Shown here: positions 56,501-63,925 of the stretch, piece by piece
How positions within the stretch are numbered: position 1 is the stretch's first letter
Layout: each line of letters opens with the position of its first letter
Assembly (NCBI GenBank): GCA_023053575.1
Contig: JAKZAP010000014.1
Location: 7,254,001 to 7,318,000, forward strand
Source: Branchinecta lynchi
Taxonomy: Eukaryota; Arthropoda; Branchiopoda; Anostraca; Branchinectidae
DNA length: 64,000 nucleotides
Direction: 5' to 3'
Made by a program: the position numbers and the translations under genes
Notes under the pieces: model-generated
The model's database searches: none
The model's input: only the letters and a program-made list of their open reading frames with translations
Told to the model about the DNA's origin: nothing

Positions 56501-59500
56501 CCACTGTTTCAATCAATCATTCAAGCAACGATTTCAAGGAACCATCTGATCTTCTCAATTTATCAATCTCAAATTTCAATTTCTTCAATTATCAATTTCT
56601 TTGTGACGCGTCCAAACTATCTTGTGATGATATTGGCAAGAAATAAATTGAAAATTGAAAAAATAAGACTGTATACCAAAACATAATTCGGTGGGATGGA
56701 AATCCTCTTTTAGTACAATAAGTACAAAGTAATTTATAAGGTGATTCTAGGGGTTGGGTGGAAAGAGGACATGGTTGGAAAGATAATAGGCTCACTACAA
56801 CAAGACTGTTATTAGGAATTTGTTAGCTCTTATAGAAACCTATCCTACCTAGGCAGGTCGCAAGGGGGGGGGGTGCAGCCCCCCCCCCCCCCACCTTTTT
56901 GAGATTCGGTAAAATTTGGGGCCGGAGGCCCCAAATTTCACTAAAATTTGTCGGTATTTTTTCGATAGCAGTACTGTTTCATATATTTACGGGGATTCGG
57001 TAGTTATACAGAATCCTAAATAGGCTATCTGTACAAATCTTTTCGGTATAATGATCGGGAGTCAGTATAATTGCCAGTATTCGGTAGTTATCACTAATTT
57101 GGTGGAACTATTCGGCATATTTATGTAGATTCCGCAGTTACACAGAATCCCGAATAGCTATTGGTTCAAAATAATCCGGTATCATGGTTGGGATTCATTA
57201 GTTTATTTAGTATAATTTCCAGGATTAGGAAGTTAACCACGAATCCTGACTTTGTTCCAGTTTCGACGAAAGTGTACCGAATATGAATACTGTTCGGTAG
57301 TCTTTCGATACAAAAACATTCGGTATAATAACCGGGATACGGTAATTATACAGAATCCCGAACATGCTGTCGATCTAAACTTATTCGGTATAATAACTGG
57401 GATTCGGTAATTTACTCGTTATAATTGCCAGGATTAGGAAGTTACCACGAACCTCAAAACTCAAAAGAGGTCGAGTGAAGCACTGGTCGCAGAAAAAAGG
57501 GATGAATCTATGATATCATTGATAGTCCTTACTTTTATTTTGGATCCCTAAACGAATATTATTACAGCACGTTTCGTAATATTCTCTATTTTAGAGAAGG
57601 GCGCGTCATTTGACGGGGGTTTTAGGCCTGTATTAAGATTGAGATTTCGAAACATTGAAAGTTAGAATTTGGATGGAAATTAAATTTGGCAGGAAAAAGC
57701 AAAAAAAAATTCGCCTGCGGCGATCACTTTGTGTGATTATGGGCAGTATATTGACTAGACTACAGTTGCTGCTGCTACCGGAACGTCGCTCCAACCGGTT
57801 TCTGGAACTTCTTAGAGTCTCGGTATTTAATCAACAGTAAATGATAATTTGTAAGAGAAGCAGTTAAATTTTAGCCTACAGAAAAAAAATCTCGATTTAA
57901 TTTTCTATCAACTATAATAGATAGAAGCTGTTACGGCAATCATGCCGGCAATATACTCCCCATGTGGGCTTCGCCAAAACGAGGGCTAATAGTTGGCTTT
58001 TCGTCTTTCATGCTGCCCTTTATTGTTACTCTTCCTACGTAATCGTTTCTGTTCCATAATTTAAAGCTCGAATTCTTAGTTGTAGGATTCGGTAAAATTT
58101 TTGAAAGATCCGGTAAAATTTTCGCTCTGCACCCCCCCCCCCCCACCGAAAATGCACTTGCGATGCCCCTGTACCTAGGATCCAAAACAGTTAATTATAC
58201 ATTGCAAGCTTACCTCTCTTGGTTTAACCCAAATCACAACAGTAGCTAACCCTGCTTAGCAACACCATTCACCAGTATTATAACCCTCTGTGCAACTACT
58301 AATTTGGGTATTCTGAGACAAAAAAGGTTTAAAATGTATCATGACTTATTATTTCAAATATTGTAAATTTCTCTTGTGCCTTCCTCGATGTTATAGGAAT
58401 TCCAATATAACTGCAACTTAATTGCCATCTGACCCATCTTCAATTGCCCAGAACCTTCACATTTCTGCCCTTGGCTTTCTCTATAGTCCATCTGGGAAGA
58501 AGATTTTTTGGACCTGATTAGTCCCTTAACTTTTTTTAATGTTTAGTTTTTTATCTTGTACATTTAGGCCAAATTCTTGAAAGCTCAGTGTATTTTTTCC
58601 TTTTCTTTGTTTTGTACTCCACTATTTCCCTCTTCTTAAGTGAGCAAATAAAATTTCCTCATCATCACTACCAATGAATGGATATGGTTGCAAAGTTAGA
58701 GTTTGGCAGAATCAGATTACAAGGGTTGATTTCTTGATCAGTTAAGACAACAGTTACTTAGAATCTTTTAGGCTAATTGGATTTGATCATGTTTGAATTG
58801 GACTGGATTGGAGATACTGTTTTATTGGATTTACGTAGCATGTTAAAGATTCATTGTTTTGCTGTAGGCTATATAAATTTGATGCATTATTCTCAGCCGC
58901 TTAATTTTTTTTCTTTATAGTTAGTAGTGATTCTGGTTGAAAATGTTCTTTTTTTTGTTGGTTCGGCTTCCCAGGCTCGGTAGGTCAATCTCCTTTCCTT
59001 TCTTTCCTTTTTTCTTTATTTCTGTCAAAGTTTCTGTTGTTATTGATGTTCTATTTTGAGGGTAATTAGTCCCTTACAGGTTCGCCTCTGGTCATTGAAG
59101 ATTTTAGTATTTTTTATAAACCCTCCTTTCATTCATTCATACAGAAGCCAAGAAACTTCATAAAAATGACAGGATGGTTTACTGAGTAGTGATCTACACA
59201 TTCGCCTCTTGCATAGATTGTGGAATAAATGAAGAGATGAATATACATTTTATTCAAGATTGCCTAGCATGGACAAGACAATGACCAGAAGCATTCCACT
59301 TTTTGAGTGTTAAACTGCATGTGGCCTGAGTTTCGGTCAGAGTTTGATGGCCCACCAACAGCATATTCAGCGTGTTCCATCCTACTTACCGTAGTTACTA
59401 CACATGACGTCATGAATTCTGGCTTTTTGCCGTCAAGGCTGGAATGATTTTTCTATTTTCCAGCAGGATCTCACGCCAGGGGCGAATCCGACCAATCACG

Positions 59501-62500
59501 TTACAGAGATGCGTAGTTACTACGCTCCCGAGCATGGTAAGCAAATAGTAACTATTAGTTACTATTCTGACAAGGTTGGAGCGGCCAGCGTAGTAACTTT
59601 TCGTGAATGGAACGGAAATAGTAACTAATAGTAACTATTGTTAGAAGGGTGGATCATAACAGAAAAACAACAGTAACTGTGTTGGTGCCCTACAGCCCAC
59701 AGCCTTCCTTTTGCCCTAATTCTTTACCTGTTCAATCCGGGAATCTGCCTTGACACCACATGCAGGTAAGAACCGGGCAGTCTTTCCTACATAGAATAAG
59801 TCTTCTCCTTTCACTGATTTCTGAACTTCTACTGACAGCAAGCTACAGGCATCTTTTGAATGATCCTGAAAATGCAAAAAGTCCCTGTTATCACAGTAAT
59901 TACAGCTAGGGTCAACCAAGGAAAAAGAAGGGTTCCATGGTCCATGATGTTTACTAAATTTTAGACAGTCAAAAGCTTATCTGTCAACTTTGTTGTTGTT
60001 GGCTCATAGCAACAATATCAAACTAAATAAGCATAGAAAATCCTCCAACAAAGAATAATCACTGAAACTACACACAGTATGTCAACACTGCCTAAACAGA
60101 ACAAGCTTCGACATTCAGCTGTCAATGATCACATTCTTTATCATTAGTTCTTTCCAGTGAATTATATTACAGAAATATACTTTGATGTCATCTAATTTTT
60201 AGTGGTGCCAAAGAATTTATAAGCTATAAGACTGGCCGATGTTTATGCACAATTACAAGTTCAAAGAACACATTAAAGCATTTTTTATTTTCTGCTCAGT
60301 TACTTTTGCTCTCTCCTTTGACGAGGTTATATCCCAAAGACAGAAAATAAATATTCCTTGAGCCCAAGCTGACTTTGAAACATGTATTCAAACAATGTAT
60401 ACACCAGATACGTCAGCTATGATACTTCATCAGCAATATTTCGGCCCTTCTTGGCAAAGTCCGTGTCAGGCTGTTGATCTTCAGGGTGAACTTCGGGGAA
60501 TACAACAAACCTGTAATCTTAGAGGTTTGTAGATTACAGGTTTATTTCCTTCCCCGAAGTTGACCCTGAAGATTGACAGCCTGACGAGGACTAATATCGC
60601 TTATGAAGAATCTTAGCTGATGTATCCGTTGAAAACATTGCTGGAATAAATGTTTCAAAGTCAGCTTGGGCTCAAAGAATATTTAGCGATCCCTCCACTC
60701 ATAGCGTTTTCCAATATTTCCGGTTCTCCCCTCCAGCTCCCCCCAAAAGTCACCGGATCCGGTCCGGATTTTAAGTGGGTTGTCTGAGGCATGAGGTCTT
60801 TCCAAATATCAAGTTTCATCGAGATCCGGTCACCCGTTTAAAAGTTATAAATACCTCAAGATTCCGGATTCCCCCTCCCTCCACTCCCCCGACAGTGCCC
60901 GAATCGGCTCGGTCATGTCAGTGATGTATCTAGTGTTTGCTAGGTGTCTTCCCACCAAGTTTCATCTCGATCCCTCCACTCACAGCGTTTCCCAAGATTT
61001 CCGGTTGCCCCCTCCAGCTCCCCCCAAAAGTCACCGGATCCGGTCCGAATTTTAAGTGGGTCGTCTGAGGCATGAGGTCGTTCCAAATATCAAGTTTCAT
61101 CGAGATCCGGTCACCCGTTCAAAAGTTATAAATACCTCAAGATTCCGGATTCCCCCTCCCTCCACTCCCCCGACAGGGCCCGAATCGGCTCGGTCATGTC
61201 AATTATGTATCTAGTGTTTGCTAGGTGTCTTCCCACCAAGTTTCATCTCGACCCCTCCACTCATAGCGTTTCCCAAGATTTCCGGTTGCCTCCTCCAGCT
61301 CCCCCCAAAAGTCACAGGATCCGGTCCGGATTTTAAGTCGGTCGTCTGAGGCATGAGGTCTTTCCAAATATCAAGTTCCATCGAGATCCGATCACCCGTT
61401 CAAAAGTTATAAATGCCTCAAGATTCCAGATTCCCCCTCCCTCCACTCCCCCCACAGTGTCCGAATCGGCTCGGTTATGTCAATGATGTATCTAGTGTTT
61501 GCTAGGTGTCTTCCCACCAAGTTTCATCTCGATCCCTCCACTCATAGCGTTTCCCAAGATTTCCGGTTGCCCCCAGCAGCTCCCCCCAAAAGTCACCGGA
61601 TCTGGTCCAGATTTTAAGTGGGTCGTCTGAGGTATGAGGTCTTTCCAAATATCAAGTTCCATCGAGATCCGATCACCCGTTCAAAAGTTATAAATACCTC
61701 AAGATTCCAGATTCCCCCTCCCTCCACTCCCCCCACAGTGCCCGAATCGGCTCAGTTATGTCAATGATGTATCTAGAGTTTGCTAGGTGTCTTCCCACCA
61801 AGTTTCATCTCGATCCCTCCACTCATAGCGTTTCCCAAGATTTCCGGTTGCCCCCTCCATCTCCCCCCAAAAGTCACTGGATCCGGTCCGGATTTTAAGT
61901 GGGTCGTCGGAGGCATGAGGTTGTTCCAAATATCAAGTTTCATCGAGATCCTATCACCCGTTCAACAGTTAAAAATACCTCAAGATTCCGGATTCCCCCT
62001 CCCTCCACTCCCCCCACGGTGCTCGGATCGGGGAAGTGACTATTTCCAACTTAATCATTTGGGGTCCCTGATACGCCTGCCAAGTTTTATCGTCCTAGCT
62101 TATGTGGAAGTGCCCGAACTAGCAAAACCTGGACAGACCGACAGACCGACGGACGGACAGAAATTGCGATCGCTATATGGCACTTGGCCAAAGGGCAAGT
62201 GCCATAAAAAATGCATGAAATTTCATTTCACTGTTTCAGCCAAAAGAGAGCTAAAACATTAAGTGAATATTCATTAACTAACTTGTTATTCCCATTTGGC
62301 TTTTCTAAAGGTAAAAAACAAACAAAGGTGGAATAGAATTTCAATGTATATGCGCCATTAATGGCTCACAAGGATCTTACGTCTAACTAAGGTAAGGACA
62401 GTAGGGTATTTGCAGAGCTATGAGCAGCTCTAAGTTTTATCCACCACCACCTGATATCAAATCAATGTTGAGAAGATTTAATACCTTTCTAAATATTCTT

Positions 62501-63464
62501 AATTTTGCTACTTACGGAAGAGCATGGTGTTTTAATTTTACGAATAAGGAAACTAATTTGTAAGAGAGTATGTGAGCCCATTGTGAGCCATCTAAGGCCT
62601 TCTTCTTGTAATTCTTAGTCCAATAAATAGTTCTTTGGTATTGGCCAACTTAGCGTGGTTGGGTAAAAACTCCAAGTTGCTTGAGCTCAGCTTGATCTAT
62701 GTCTAATAAATAAATATTTGAGATTATTGCCTCTTATAGGTGGTGATTTTTTGTAACACTCTATACCTGCTCTGGACTGACGAGTCACCATTTCGATTAT
62801 CGAAAATGTGTACGCTCTGATAATACAGATTATAAAAAATCTGTTTCCCTGACAATCCTAATTCAGTCTCTGATCTTCAATTTGATATCTTCTATTGAAG
62901 CGAGATTCCGGATTGGATATCATCATTTTAAAATCTGAGAATGAGATGGTCAAATTACAGTTTCTCTAACAGTTGGGTACCAGACTTTTTGGAGAATTCC
63001 CCTCCACAGGAGTATCCCCTGCACAGGTGAAAAAGAATCCCCTGTGGAGGAGACAGTGTTGAGGGAAAAATGTTAGCAGCTGGGAAAACTGCACTTTTCA
63101 CCCAACACCATCTCCTCCACAGGGGATTCTTTTTCACCTGTGCAGGGGAATCCCCTGTGGTGGGGAATTCTCCAAAAAGTCTGGTGCCCAACTGTCTAAT
63201 CAATCAATTATATAGTATCGTAAACCAGGATTGTCATAGAAAAAGGTGTATGTTCAGACTTACCCCTAGAGGTGTACTCAGCTTCTCAAGACCAGTTGCA
63301 ACCCCGTACAAGGATGCAAGATCCGTAGATGGCAAATAACCTAACAGGGTGCCTTTTACCCTCTCAATATCGCTGTCTTCCAGATAGCCCGTGACCGATA
63401 GTCCATAAGCAACATGAGCCAGCCCGACAAACAGGCAAAGTGCAGTAAAGATCTTTTTGTTCAT
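32385..63464 (-). CDS. RPN2: Ribophorin II gene, complete coding span, 11 exons
   Basis: This gene encodes the RPN2/Swp1-type subunit of the ER oligosaccharyltransferase, which transfers the lipid-linked glycan to Asn-X-Ser/Thr sites of nascent proteins. Exons (high to low): 63464-63264, 59865-59728, 55817-55669, 52870-52731, 48325-48153, 46180-45993, 42196-41990, 39444-39240, 37382-37194, 35076-34981, 32597-32385. All introns are GT-AG and phases agree, giving 1899 nt, 632 residues plus stop (human RPN2 has 631). The product has a signal peptide, a long lumenal region and three C-terminal membrane segments, as in the family. The ATG at 63464 is preceded in frame by a TAG stop, so the start is well bounded. 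The gene lies upstream of and in the same direction as the ATPase gene, about 9.4 kb away. Function is by homology; exon borders are from reading splice sites, not transcripts. Confidence 0.95.
32655..33895. mobile_element. Diverged hAT-like element in RPN2 intron 10
   Basis: ATTCGGT-rich left half beginning near CAGTGGCAAGGGTCATTCGG; right half shares CGTCATTTAGTTGGCGTTTAG and GTCGCATGCGGCGC with 4943-6304, and ends GGGACGCCCCTG. Borders are approximate. Confidence 0.5.
34981..35076 (-). CDS. RPN2: RPN2 exon 10: juxtamembrane RPPAVVSN and first membrane segment
   Basis: Residues 531-562. [18 protein letters not shown] matches human HLFREPEKRPPTVVSNTF almost exactly, the signature of the C-terminal ribophorin II domain, then enters transmembrane segment 1 ([14 protein letters not shown]). 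Acceptor TTCTAG, donor GTAAGT. Confidence 0.96.
35151..36213. repeat. Mosaic of AAGGCG-family pieces and a tRNA-bearing insert, RPN2 intron 9
   Basis: Left end ATAGGCGTATTTTCGTCGTT and right end GCGGCAAGAATACGCCTTA match the 47620-48030 family. In between are duplicated blocks (GGGGCTCACTCC...CGTATTCTCG), a TAAAGTGCCATCTATGTATT piece (35640), and the tRNA-Thr-like sequence. Confidence 0.55.
35785..35857 (+). tRNA. tRNA-Thr(TGT)-like gene, probably decayed or a SINE head
   Basis: A 73-nt stretch folds as a tRNA: acceptor CCCTCGG/CTGAGAA (two mismatches), D stem GCTG/GAGC (one mismatch), anticodon stem CTTGC/GCAGA (one mismatch), loop CTTGTAA with anticodon TGT, and a good T arm CTGGG-TTCAAAT-CCCGG. 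No intron. The mismatches argue for a pseudogene or the head of a tRNA-derived SINE. It lies in RPN2 intron 9 on the opposite strand, within a mosaic of repeat pieces. Confidence 0.6.
36426..36846 (+). pseudogene. RPL27: Processed RPL27 pseudogene in RPN2 intron 9
   Basis: An intronless copy of the 60S ribosomal protein eL27 mRNA lies on the strand opposite to RPN2. It opens [20 protein letters not shown] with [13 protein letters not shown], then has an in-frame TAG at 36531 where the family has Lys (SANKPYGYAL). A frameshift near 36585-36600 moves the rest ([34 protein letters not shown]) to the next frame, and the C-terminus is frameshifted again. No poly(A) tail remains. A transposon (about 36884-37187) begins some 40 bp after it. 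Confidence 0.93.
36884..37187. mobile_element. 0.3-kb MITE (family GTGTTCCACCC) abutting the RPN2 exon 9 donor
   Basis: Ends GAGCGTGTTCCACCCTACTT and GGGGTGGAACAAACTC are imperfect inverted repeats; the interior has GGTAAGCAAATAGTTACTAT and TTGGAACGGTCAGCGTAGTA. A TTT on each side may be a 3-bp target duplication. Other copies: 39655-40100, 59371-59655, about 11057-11353 (inverted) and a fragment at 63926-64000. Confidence 0.78.
37194..37382 (-). CDS. RPN2: RPN2 exon 9
   Basis: Residues 468-530, phase 0 at both ends. [20 protein letters not shown] corresponds to human [30 protein letters not shown] corresponds to LFTPKQEIQ. The donor is GTAAAG, and a 0.3-kb transposon ends at about its +6 position (see findings). 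Confidence 0.95.
38700..39043. mobile_element. MITE (family AGTTGCG), copy in RPN2 intron 8
   Basis: Ends GTTGCCTTTTTGCAT and ATCTGTAAAAACGCAACT, with the same interior (GGGATGACTTCGAAAAGCGC) as the 12312-12661 copy. The left end is mutated and the flanking duplication is unclear. No ORF. Confidence 0.75.
39240..39444 (-). CDS. RPN2: RPN2 exon 8
   Basis: Completes Gly399 and encodes residues 400-467. The block [20 protein letters not shown] is nearly the human [20 protein letters not shown]; it is followed by DNYKVEL matching human NVYKFEL. Acceptor CTTTTAG, donor GTAAGT, phase 0. A MITE (39509-39646) ends 65 bp upstream of the acceptor. Confidence 0.95.
39509..39646. mobile_element. Palindromic MITE (family CACTGTAAAA), copy 4
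   Basis: TACACTGCAAAAAAAAATCTT to AACTTTTTACAGTGTA, with GGGATTAATCTCGTC and GATTAATCTTATCCC. It lies in RPN2 intron 7, 65 bp from the exon 8 acceptor. Confidence 0.75.
39655..40100. mobile_element. MITE (family GTGTTCCACCC) carrying a nested hAT-like MITE
   Basis: Outer ends TGTGTTCCACCCTAC and GAAGCGTGGAACAGGCTC, with ACT on each side. At about 39854-39999 it is interrupted by an insert with CAGGGGC / CGCCTCTG ends and long G and C runs. Located in RPN2 intron 7, directly beside another MITE (39509-39646). Confidence 0.72.
39854..39999. mobile_element. Nested hAT-like MITE with G and C homopolymers
   Basis: Ends CAGGGGCTTCACGAC and AGTAACGCCTCTG fit the CAGNGGC-type ends of hAT elements. 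Flanks CTATCAGT and CTATTGGT form an 8-bp target duplication with two differences. A G run after the left end and a C run before the right end are characteristic; related ends lie at 20190-20255 and 46780-46830. Confidence 0.6.
40100..41740. other. RPN2 intron 7, no gene seen
   Basis: TTATTTATTTATTTATGACC at 40615 begins a piece similar to 31735-31765 (GATTTATTTATGACCCACTTTT), probably a LINE-like tail in inverse. Nothing else recognised. Confidence 0.4.
41750..41962 (-). mobile_element. tRNA-derived SINE next to RPN2 exon 7
   Basis: On the minus strand a tRNA-like head (GAATGGTTAGCGCGCTGAAC with GAAGGGTCGC, then AATTCGAGTCTCGGTGGTGC) supplies A-box and B-box like promoter motifs. It is followed by a body with AGTCCACTCAGCTTCAAATG and GCTATCTGGAGAAATCTGGG, then an AT-rich tail. 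This head-body-tail order is that of animal tRNA SINEs. It begins about 28 bp after the exon 7 donor, in the same orientation as RPN2. Confidence 0.7.
41990..42196 (-). CDS. RPN2: RPN2 exon 7
   Basis: Gly330 is completed (GG+C); residues 331-398 follow, with two bases of Gly399. [15 protein letters not shown] corresponds to human [31 protein letters not shown] to VELRVKISTEVGITNVDL, and STAPKLQG to SIAPKTTR. Donor GTATGT. A tRNA-derived SINE lies about 30 bp downstream of the donor. Confidence 0.94.
43133..43900 (-). pseudogene. Small heat-shock protein (alpha-crystallin) pseudogene, tail split by a MITE
   Basis: In RPN2 intron 6, 43490 to about 43745 (minus) encodes an alpha-crystallin domain: [20 protein letters not shown], then [25 protein letters not shown] and LDGLVFVSG. 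Upstream, remnants of a typical N-terminus (RIFNQHF, compare the family SRLFDQHFG) lie in a different frame with several stops, so the gene is broken. After an in-frame TAA the frame continues across a 277-bp insertion (43201-43477) into [15 protein letters not shown], the usual I-x-I tail, ending at 43133. No introns are seen, suggesting a retrocopy. The 5' limit is approximate. Confidence 0.82.
43201..43477. mobile_element. 277-bp MITE (family GCCTCG), copy 2, inside the sHSP pseudogene
   Basis: Terminal inverted repeats start AGCCTCG(A/T)TTTTGTTGCA; the interior is rich in CTGCAG and GCAGCGC and holds a central CAC-GGACTTG inverted repeat. Flanked by CAT on both sides (43198-43200 and 43478-43480), a 3-bp target duplication. 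It is exactly as long as the copy at 22161-22437 but in opposite orientation. No coding capacity. Confidence 0.85.
44260..45190. repeat. Compound cluster of foldback repeats
   Basis: Several partial and full arms of the foldback family (AGCCCAAGCTGACT, TTTGACGGTGCAAAACG, GGCCCTTCTTGGCAAGGGTC) sit in both orientations. An internal tandem duplication of about 60 bp (CTTGCTTCACCGAGGTTGAC) lies at 44940-45050. TGTAAAGTGCCATGTATGTA repeats occur at 44345-44410. Lies in RPN2 intron 6; no gene. Confidence 0.65.
45993..46180 (-). CDS. RPN2: RPN2 exon 6
   Basis: Residues 268-329 plus two bases of Gly330. It opens [12 protein letters not shown], matching human YHVPVVVVPEG, and marks the start of the beta-rich middle of the lumenal region ([24 protein letters not shown]). 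Acceptor TTTCTACAG, donor GTAAGA. A 172-bp MITE (46253-46424) lies 73 bp beyond the acceptor, in intron 5. Confidence 0.92.
46253..46424. mobile_element. Palindromic MITE (family CACTGTAAAA), copy 5
   Basis: TACACTGAAAAAAAAATCTTG to AACTTTTTACAGTGTA with three GATAAGATTA-type blocks. Located in RPN2 intron 5, 73 bp beyond the exon 6 acceptor. Confidence 0.78.
47620..48030. mobile_element. 0.41-kb inverted-repeat element (family AAGGCGTATTCTCGCCG)
   Basis: Left end TAAAGGCGTCTTCTCGCCGT and right end ACGGCGAGAATACGCCTTA are inverted repeats of about 22 bp. The interior has GACTCCCTTTCAGATTCGGA and GCTCCGATTATCATCATCGT. Diverged relatives: about 35151-36213 (broken by other repeats) and 63584-63925 (inverted). 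Confidence 0.7.
48153..48325 (-). CDS. RPN2: RPN2 exon 5
   Basis: Residues 210-267; the split Ala codon (G+CT) joins exon 4 correctly. Helical segments [20 protein letters not shown] and [16 protein letters not shown] align with human YKLMDHV, QVIQLMNAIFSKK and SLSEAFSVASAAAVLSHNR. Donor GTAAGT after a complete codon. Confidence 0.93.
49104..49520 (+). mobile_element. Non-LTR reverse transcriptase fragment, 138-codon open frame
   Basis: An open frame reads [20 protein letters not shown], then [20 protein letters not shown] and [13 protein letters not shown]. This is the palm of a LINE-type reverse transcriptase with the GVRQGGxLSP motif; the catalytic YADD is YAND, so the first catalytic Asp is lost. 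Sequence after 49520 is decayed. It belongs to another clade than the 12109-13332 remnant. Located in RPN2 intron 4. Confidence 0.82.
49917..51196. repeat. 1.3-kb repeat, inverted partner of 8211-9601, flanked by 45-bp direct repeats
   Basis: Reverse complement of 8211-9601. On each side lies GACTTTAAAGTAAAAGA(A/C)C followed by CAGTTTTAATTTTGACGAAA (49839-49882 and 51198-51241). No coding capacity. Located in RPN2 intron 4. Confidence 0.78.
51245..52730. other. RPN2 intron 4, no gene seen
   Basis: AT-rich; holds a short fragment of the AGTTGCG MITE (about 51941-51995, AGTCGCGTTTTTGCAGATAC). No coding exon apart from exon 4. Confidence 0.45.
52731..52870 (-). CDS. RPN2: RPN2 exon 4
   Basis: Starts with the last base of codon 163 (AG+T = Ser) and ends with one base of codon 210. 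The core [20 protein letters not shown] corresponds to human [20 protein letters not shown], the best conserved stretch of the N-terminal lumenal domain. Acceptor TTTCTAG, donor GTAAGG. Confidence 0.94.
53100..54568. repeat. C-rich tandem repeat region, RPN2 intron 3
   Basis: Same family as 60690-62210 (AAGTTTCATCGTCCTAG, GGACCGGAATTGCGATCGCT, ATATGGCACTTGACCGC at the end) with C runs at 53279-53293, 53437-53447 and elsewhere. A foldback arm (54569-54625) abuts the hairpin end. A 202-codon open frame here (53962-54570) is a by-product of the repeat. Confidence 0.75.
55669..55817 (-). CDS. RPN2: RPN2 exon 3
   Basis: Residues 114-162 plus two bases of codon 163. The acceptor is TTTTTCAG and the donor is GTCAGT, the weakest donor of the gene. 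The sequence ([20 protein letters not shown] ... [12 protein letters not shown]) matches the human [20 protein letters not shown] ... LSKEETV region of the lumenal domain. An N-L-S sequon at residues 139-141 is a possible glycosylation site. Confidence 0.9.
56854..58171. mobile_element. 1318-bp non-autonomous hAT element with perfect 8-bp target duplication
   Basis: Ends CAGGTCGCAAG and CTTGCGATGCCCCTG (CAGGGGCATCGCAAG read inward) fit hAT ends, next to G/C homopolymers. TACCTAGG flanks both sides (56846-56853, 58172-58179), the 8-bp duplication typical of hAT. The interior is rich in ATTCGGTA-type motifs and has no transposase ORF. Related copies: 4943-6304 and, more diverged, about 32655-33895. 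Confidence 0.88.
58430..58665 (+). repeat. LINE-like 3' tail, plus orientation
   Basis: TTGCCCAGAACCTTCACATT, GACCTGATTAGTCCCTTAAC, then AAATAAAATTTCCTCATCATC at the end. Related to 9602-9856 (inverse). No ORF remains. Confidence 0.5.
59371..59655. mobile_element. MITE (family GTGTTCCACCC), RPN2 intron 2
   Basis: CAGCGTGTTCCATCCTACTT at the left and GTTAGAAGGGTGGATCATA at the right, with interior GGTAAGCAAATAGTAACTAT and TTGGAGCGGCCAGCGTAGTA shared with 36884-37187. Confidence 0.7.
59728..59865 (-). CDS. RPN2: RPN2 exon 2
   Basis: Residues 68-113, phase 0 at both ends, acceptor TTTTCAG and donor GTAAAG. The segment with [16 protein letters not shown] and LPACGV matches the human KKACTYI, SLFYAAQAS and LSGCEI segments, including the two cysteines of this region. 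It is part of the lumenal helical-repeat domain. Confidence 0.92.
60349..60682. mobile_element. Full-length foldback element, RPN2 intron 1
   Basis: Symmetric arms from AAATATTCCTTGAGCCCAAG to CTTGGGCTCAAAGAATATTT about 330 bp apart, with inner ATTCAAACAATG and CCCTTCTTGGCAAA. Serves as the complete reference for the truncated copy at 18929-19178. No ORF. Confidence 0.75.
60690..62210. repeat. 280-bp tandem array, about five units, ending in a GGCACTTG hairpin
   Basis: CACCAAGTTTCATCTCGATC recurs near 60956, 61236, 61516 and 61797, a 280-bp period. Each unit has GTCACCGGATCCGGTCCGGA and TCCCCCTCCCTCCACTCCCC. A GACAGACCGACGG microsatellite and the hairpin ATGGCACTTGGCC..GGGCAAGTGCCAT close it at 62175-62206. 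Located in RPN2 intron 1. Confidence 0.85.
62211..62968. other. RPN2 intron 1, no gene seen
   Basis: AT-rich unique-looking sequence between the 280-bp array and the 227-bp foldback. No exon or repeat recognised. Confidence 0.45.
62969..63195. mobile_element. 227-bp foldback MITE, RPN2 intron 1
   Basis: Nearly perfect arms start ACAGTTGGGTACCAGACTTT and contain CTCCACAGG and GCACAGGTGAAAAAGAATCC; the inverse arm ends ...GTGCCCAACTGT. CTA lies on both sides (62966-62968, 63196-63198). It ends 68 bp from the exon 1 donor. Confidence 0.8.
63264..63464 (-). CDS. RPN2: RPN2 exon 1: signal peptide and start of lumenal domain
   Basis: Encodes residues 1-67. MNKK is followed by a hydrophobic stretch ([17 protein letters not shown]) that looks like a cleavable ER signal peptide, with likely cleavage near residue 21. 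The mature start [19 protein letters not shown] aligns with the human LTPTHYLTKHDVERLK region. The donor is GTAAGT after a complete Gly codon (phase 0). An upstream in-frame TTG is not preferred because the ATG at 63464 has A at -3 and lies after an in-frame TAG. Confidence 0.93.
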
Positions 63465-63583
63465 TTTAGTCAAAATTTCCGGCTAAACAAATTTGACGTG
63501 TCCAATAGACTTTCATCTCTTTCTTCAGGAAAGGTTTAGCTAGCTAGACGGTAAAAGTTCGAGAAAGAAAACAGAGATGGCAT

Positions 63584-63925
63584 AGGTGCATTCTCGCCAA
63601 TCCCCAAGGACTCCTCAGGGAAGGAGAGAATAGAGGGAGTCGCCAGGACTCTGGGAGTCACTCAACAGCGAGCACAAGGGAAGGCTTTAAGGACGGCTTT
63701 CGTTCGAAAAAAAAATTTGCAGTTGACGAAAGTAGTCTGGATTCACTATATTTTTGGTTTTTAATTTTATATCGCACCAACACCAGCACTAAGTGATTCA
63801 CCTCCGAATCTGAGAAACCTTTATTATGGCAATGGAGTATTCCCCGGCCTTGGTGACTCGCAAAATACGGGGAATGAGTCCCCGTGACAAACAAAAACGC
63901 GGGGACCCTTTGAGTAGTCCTCGGA
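63584..63925. repeat. AAGGCG-family copy upstream of RPN2
   Basis: Inverted relative of 47620-48030 (GCATTCTCGCCAATCCCC, TGACGAAAGTAGTCTGGATT, CACCTCCGAATCTGAGAAAC). It starts about 120 bp upstream of the RPN2 start codon, so the promoter region contains or borders this repeat. No promoter motif is clear. Confidence 0.6.

Noticed and set aside
60690..62210. CRISPR-like array
   Set aside because: Units are 280 bp, contiguous and in a eukaryotic intron; there is no short repeat/spacer alternation.
61780..62262. 160-codon open frame on plus strand
   Set aside because: Spans the last unit of the 280-bp tandem array; similar in composition to the rejected 53962-54570 frame and not conserved between units.
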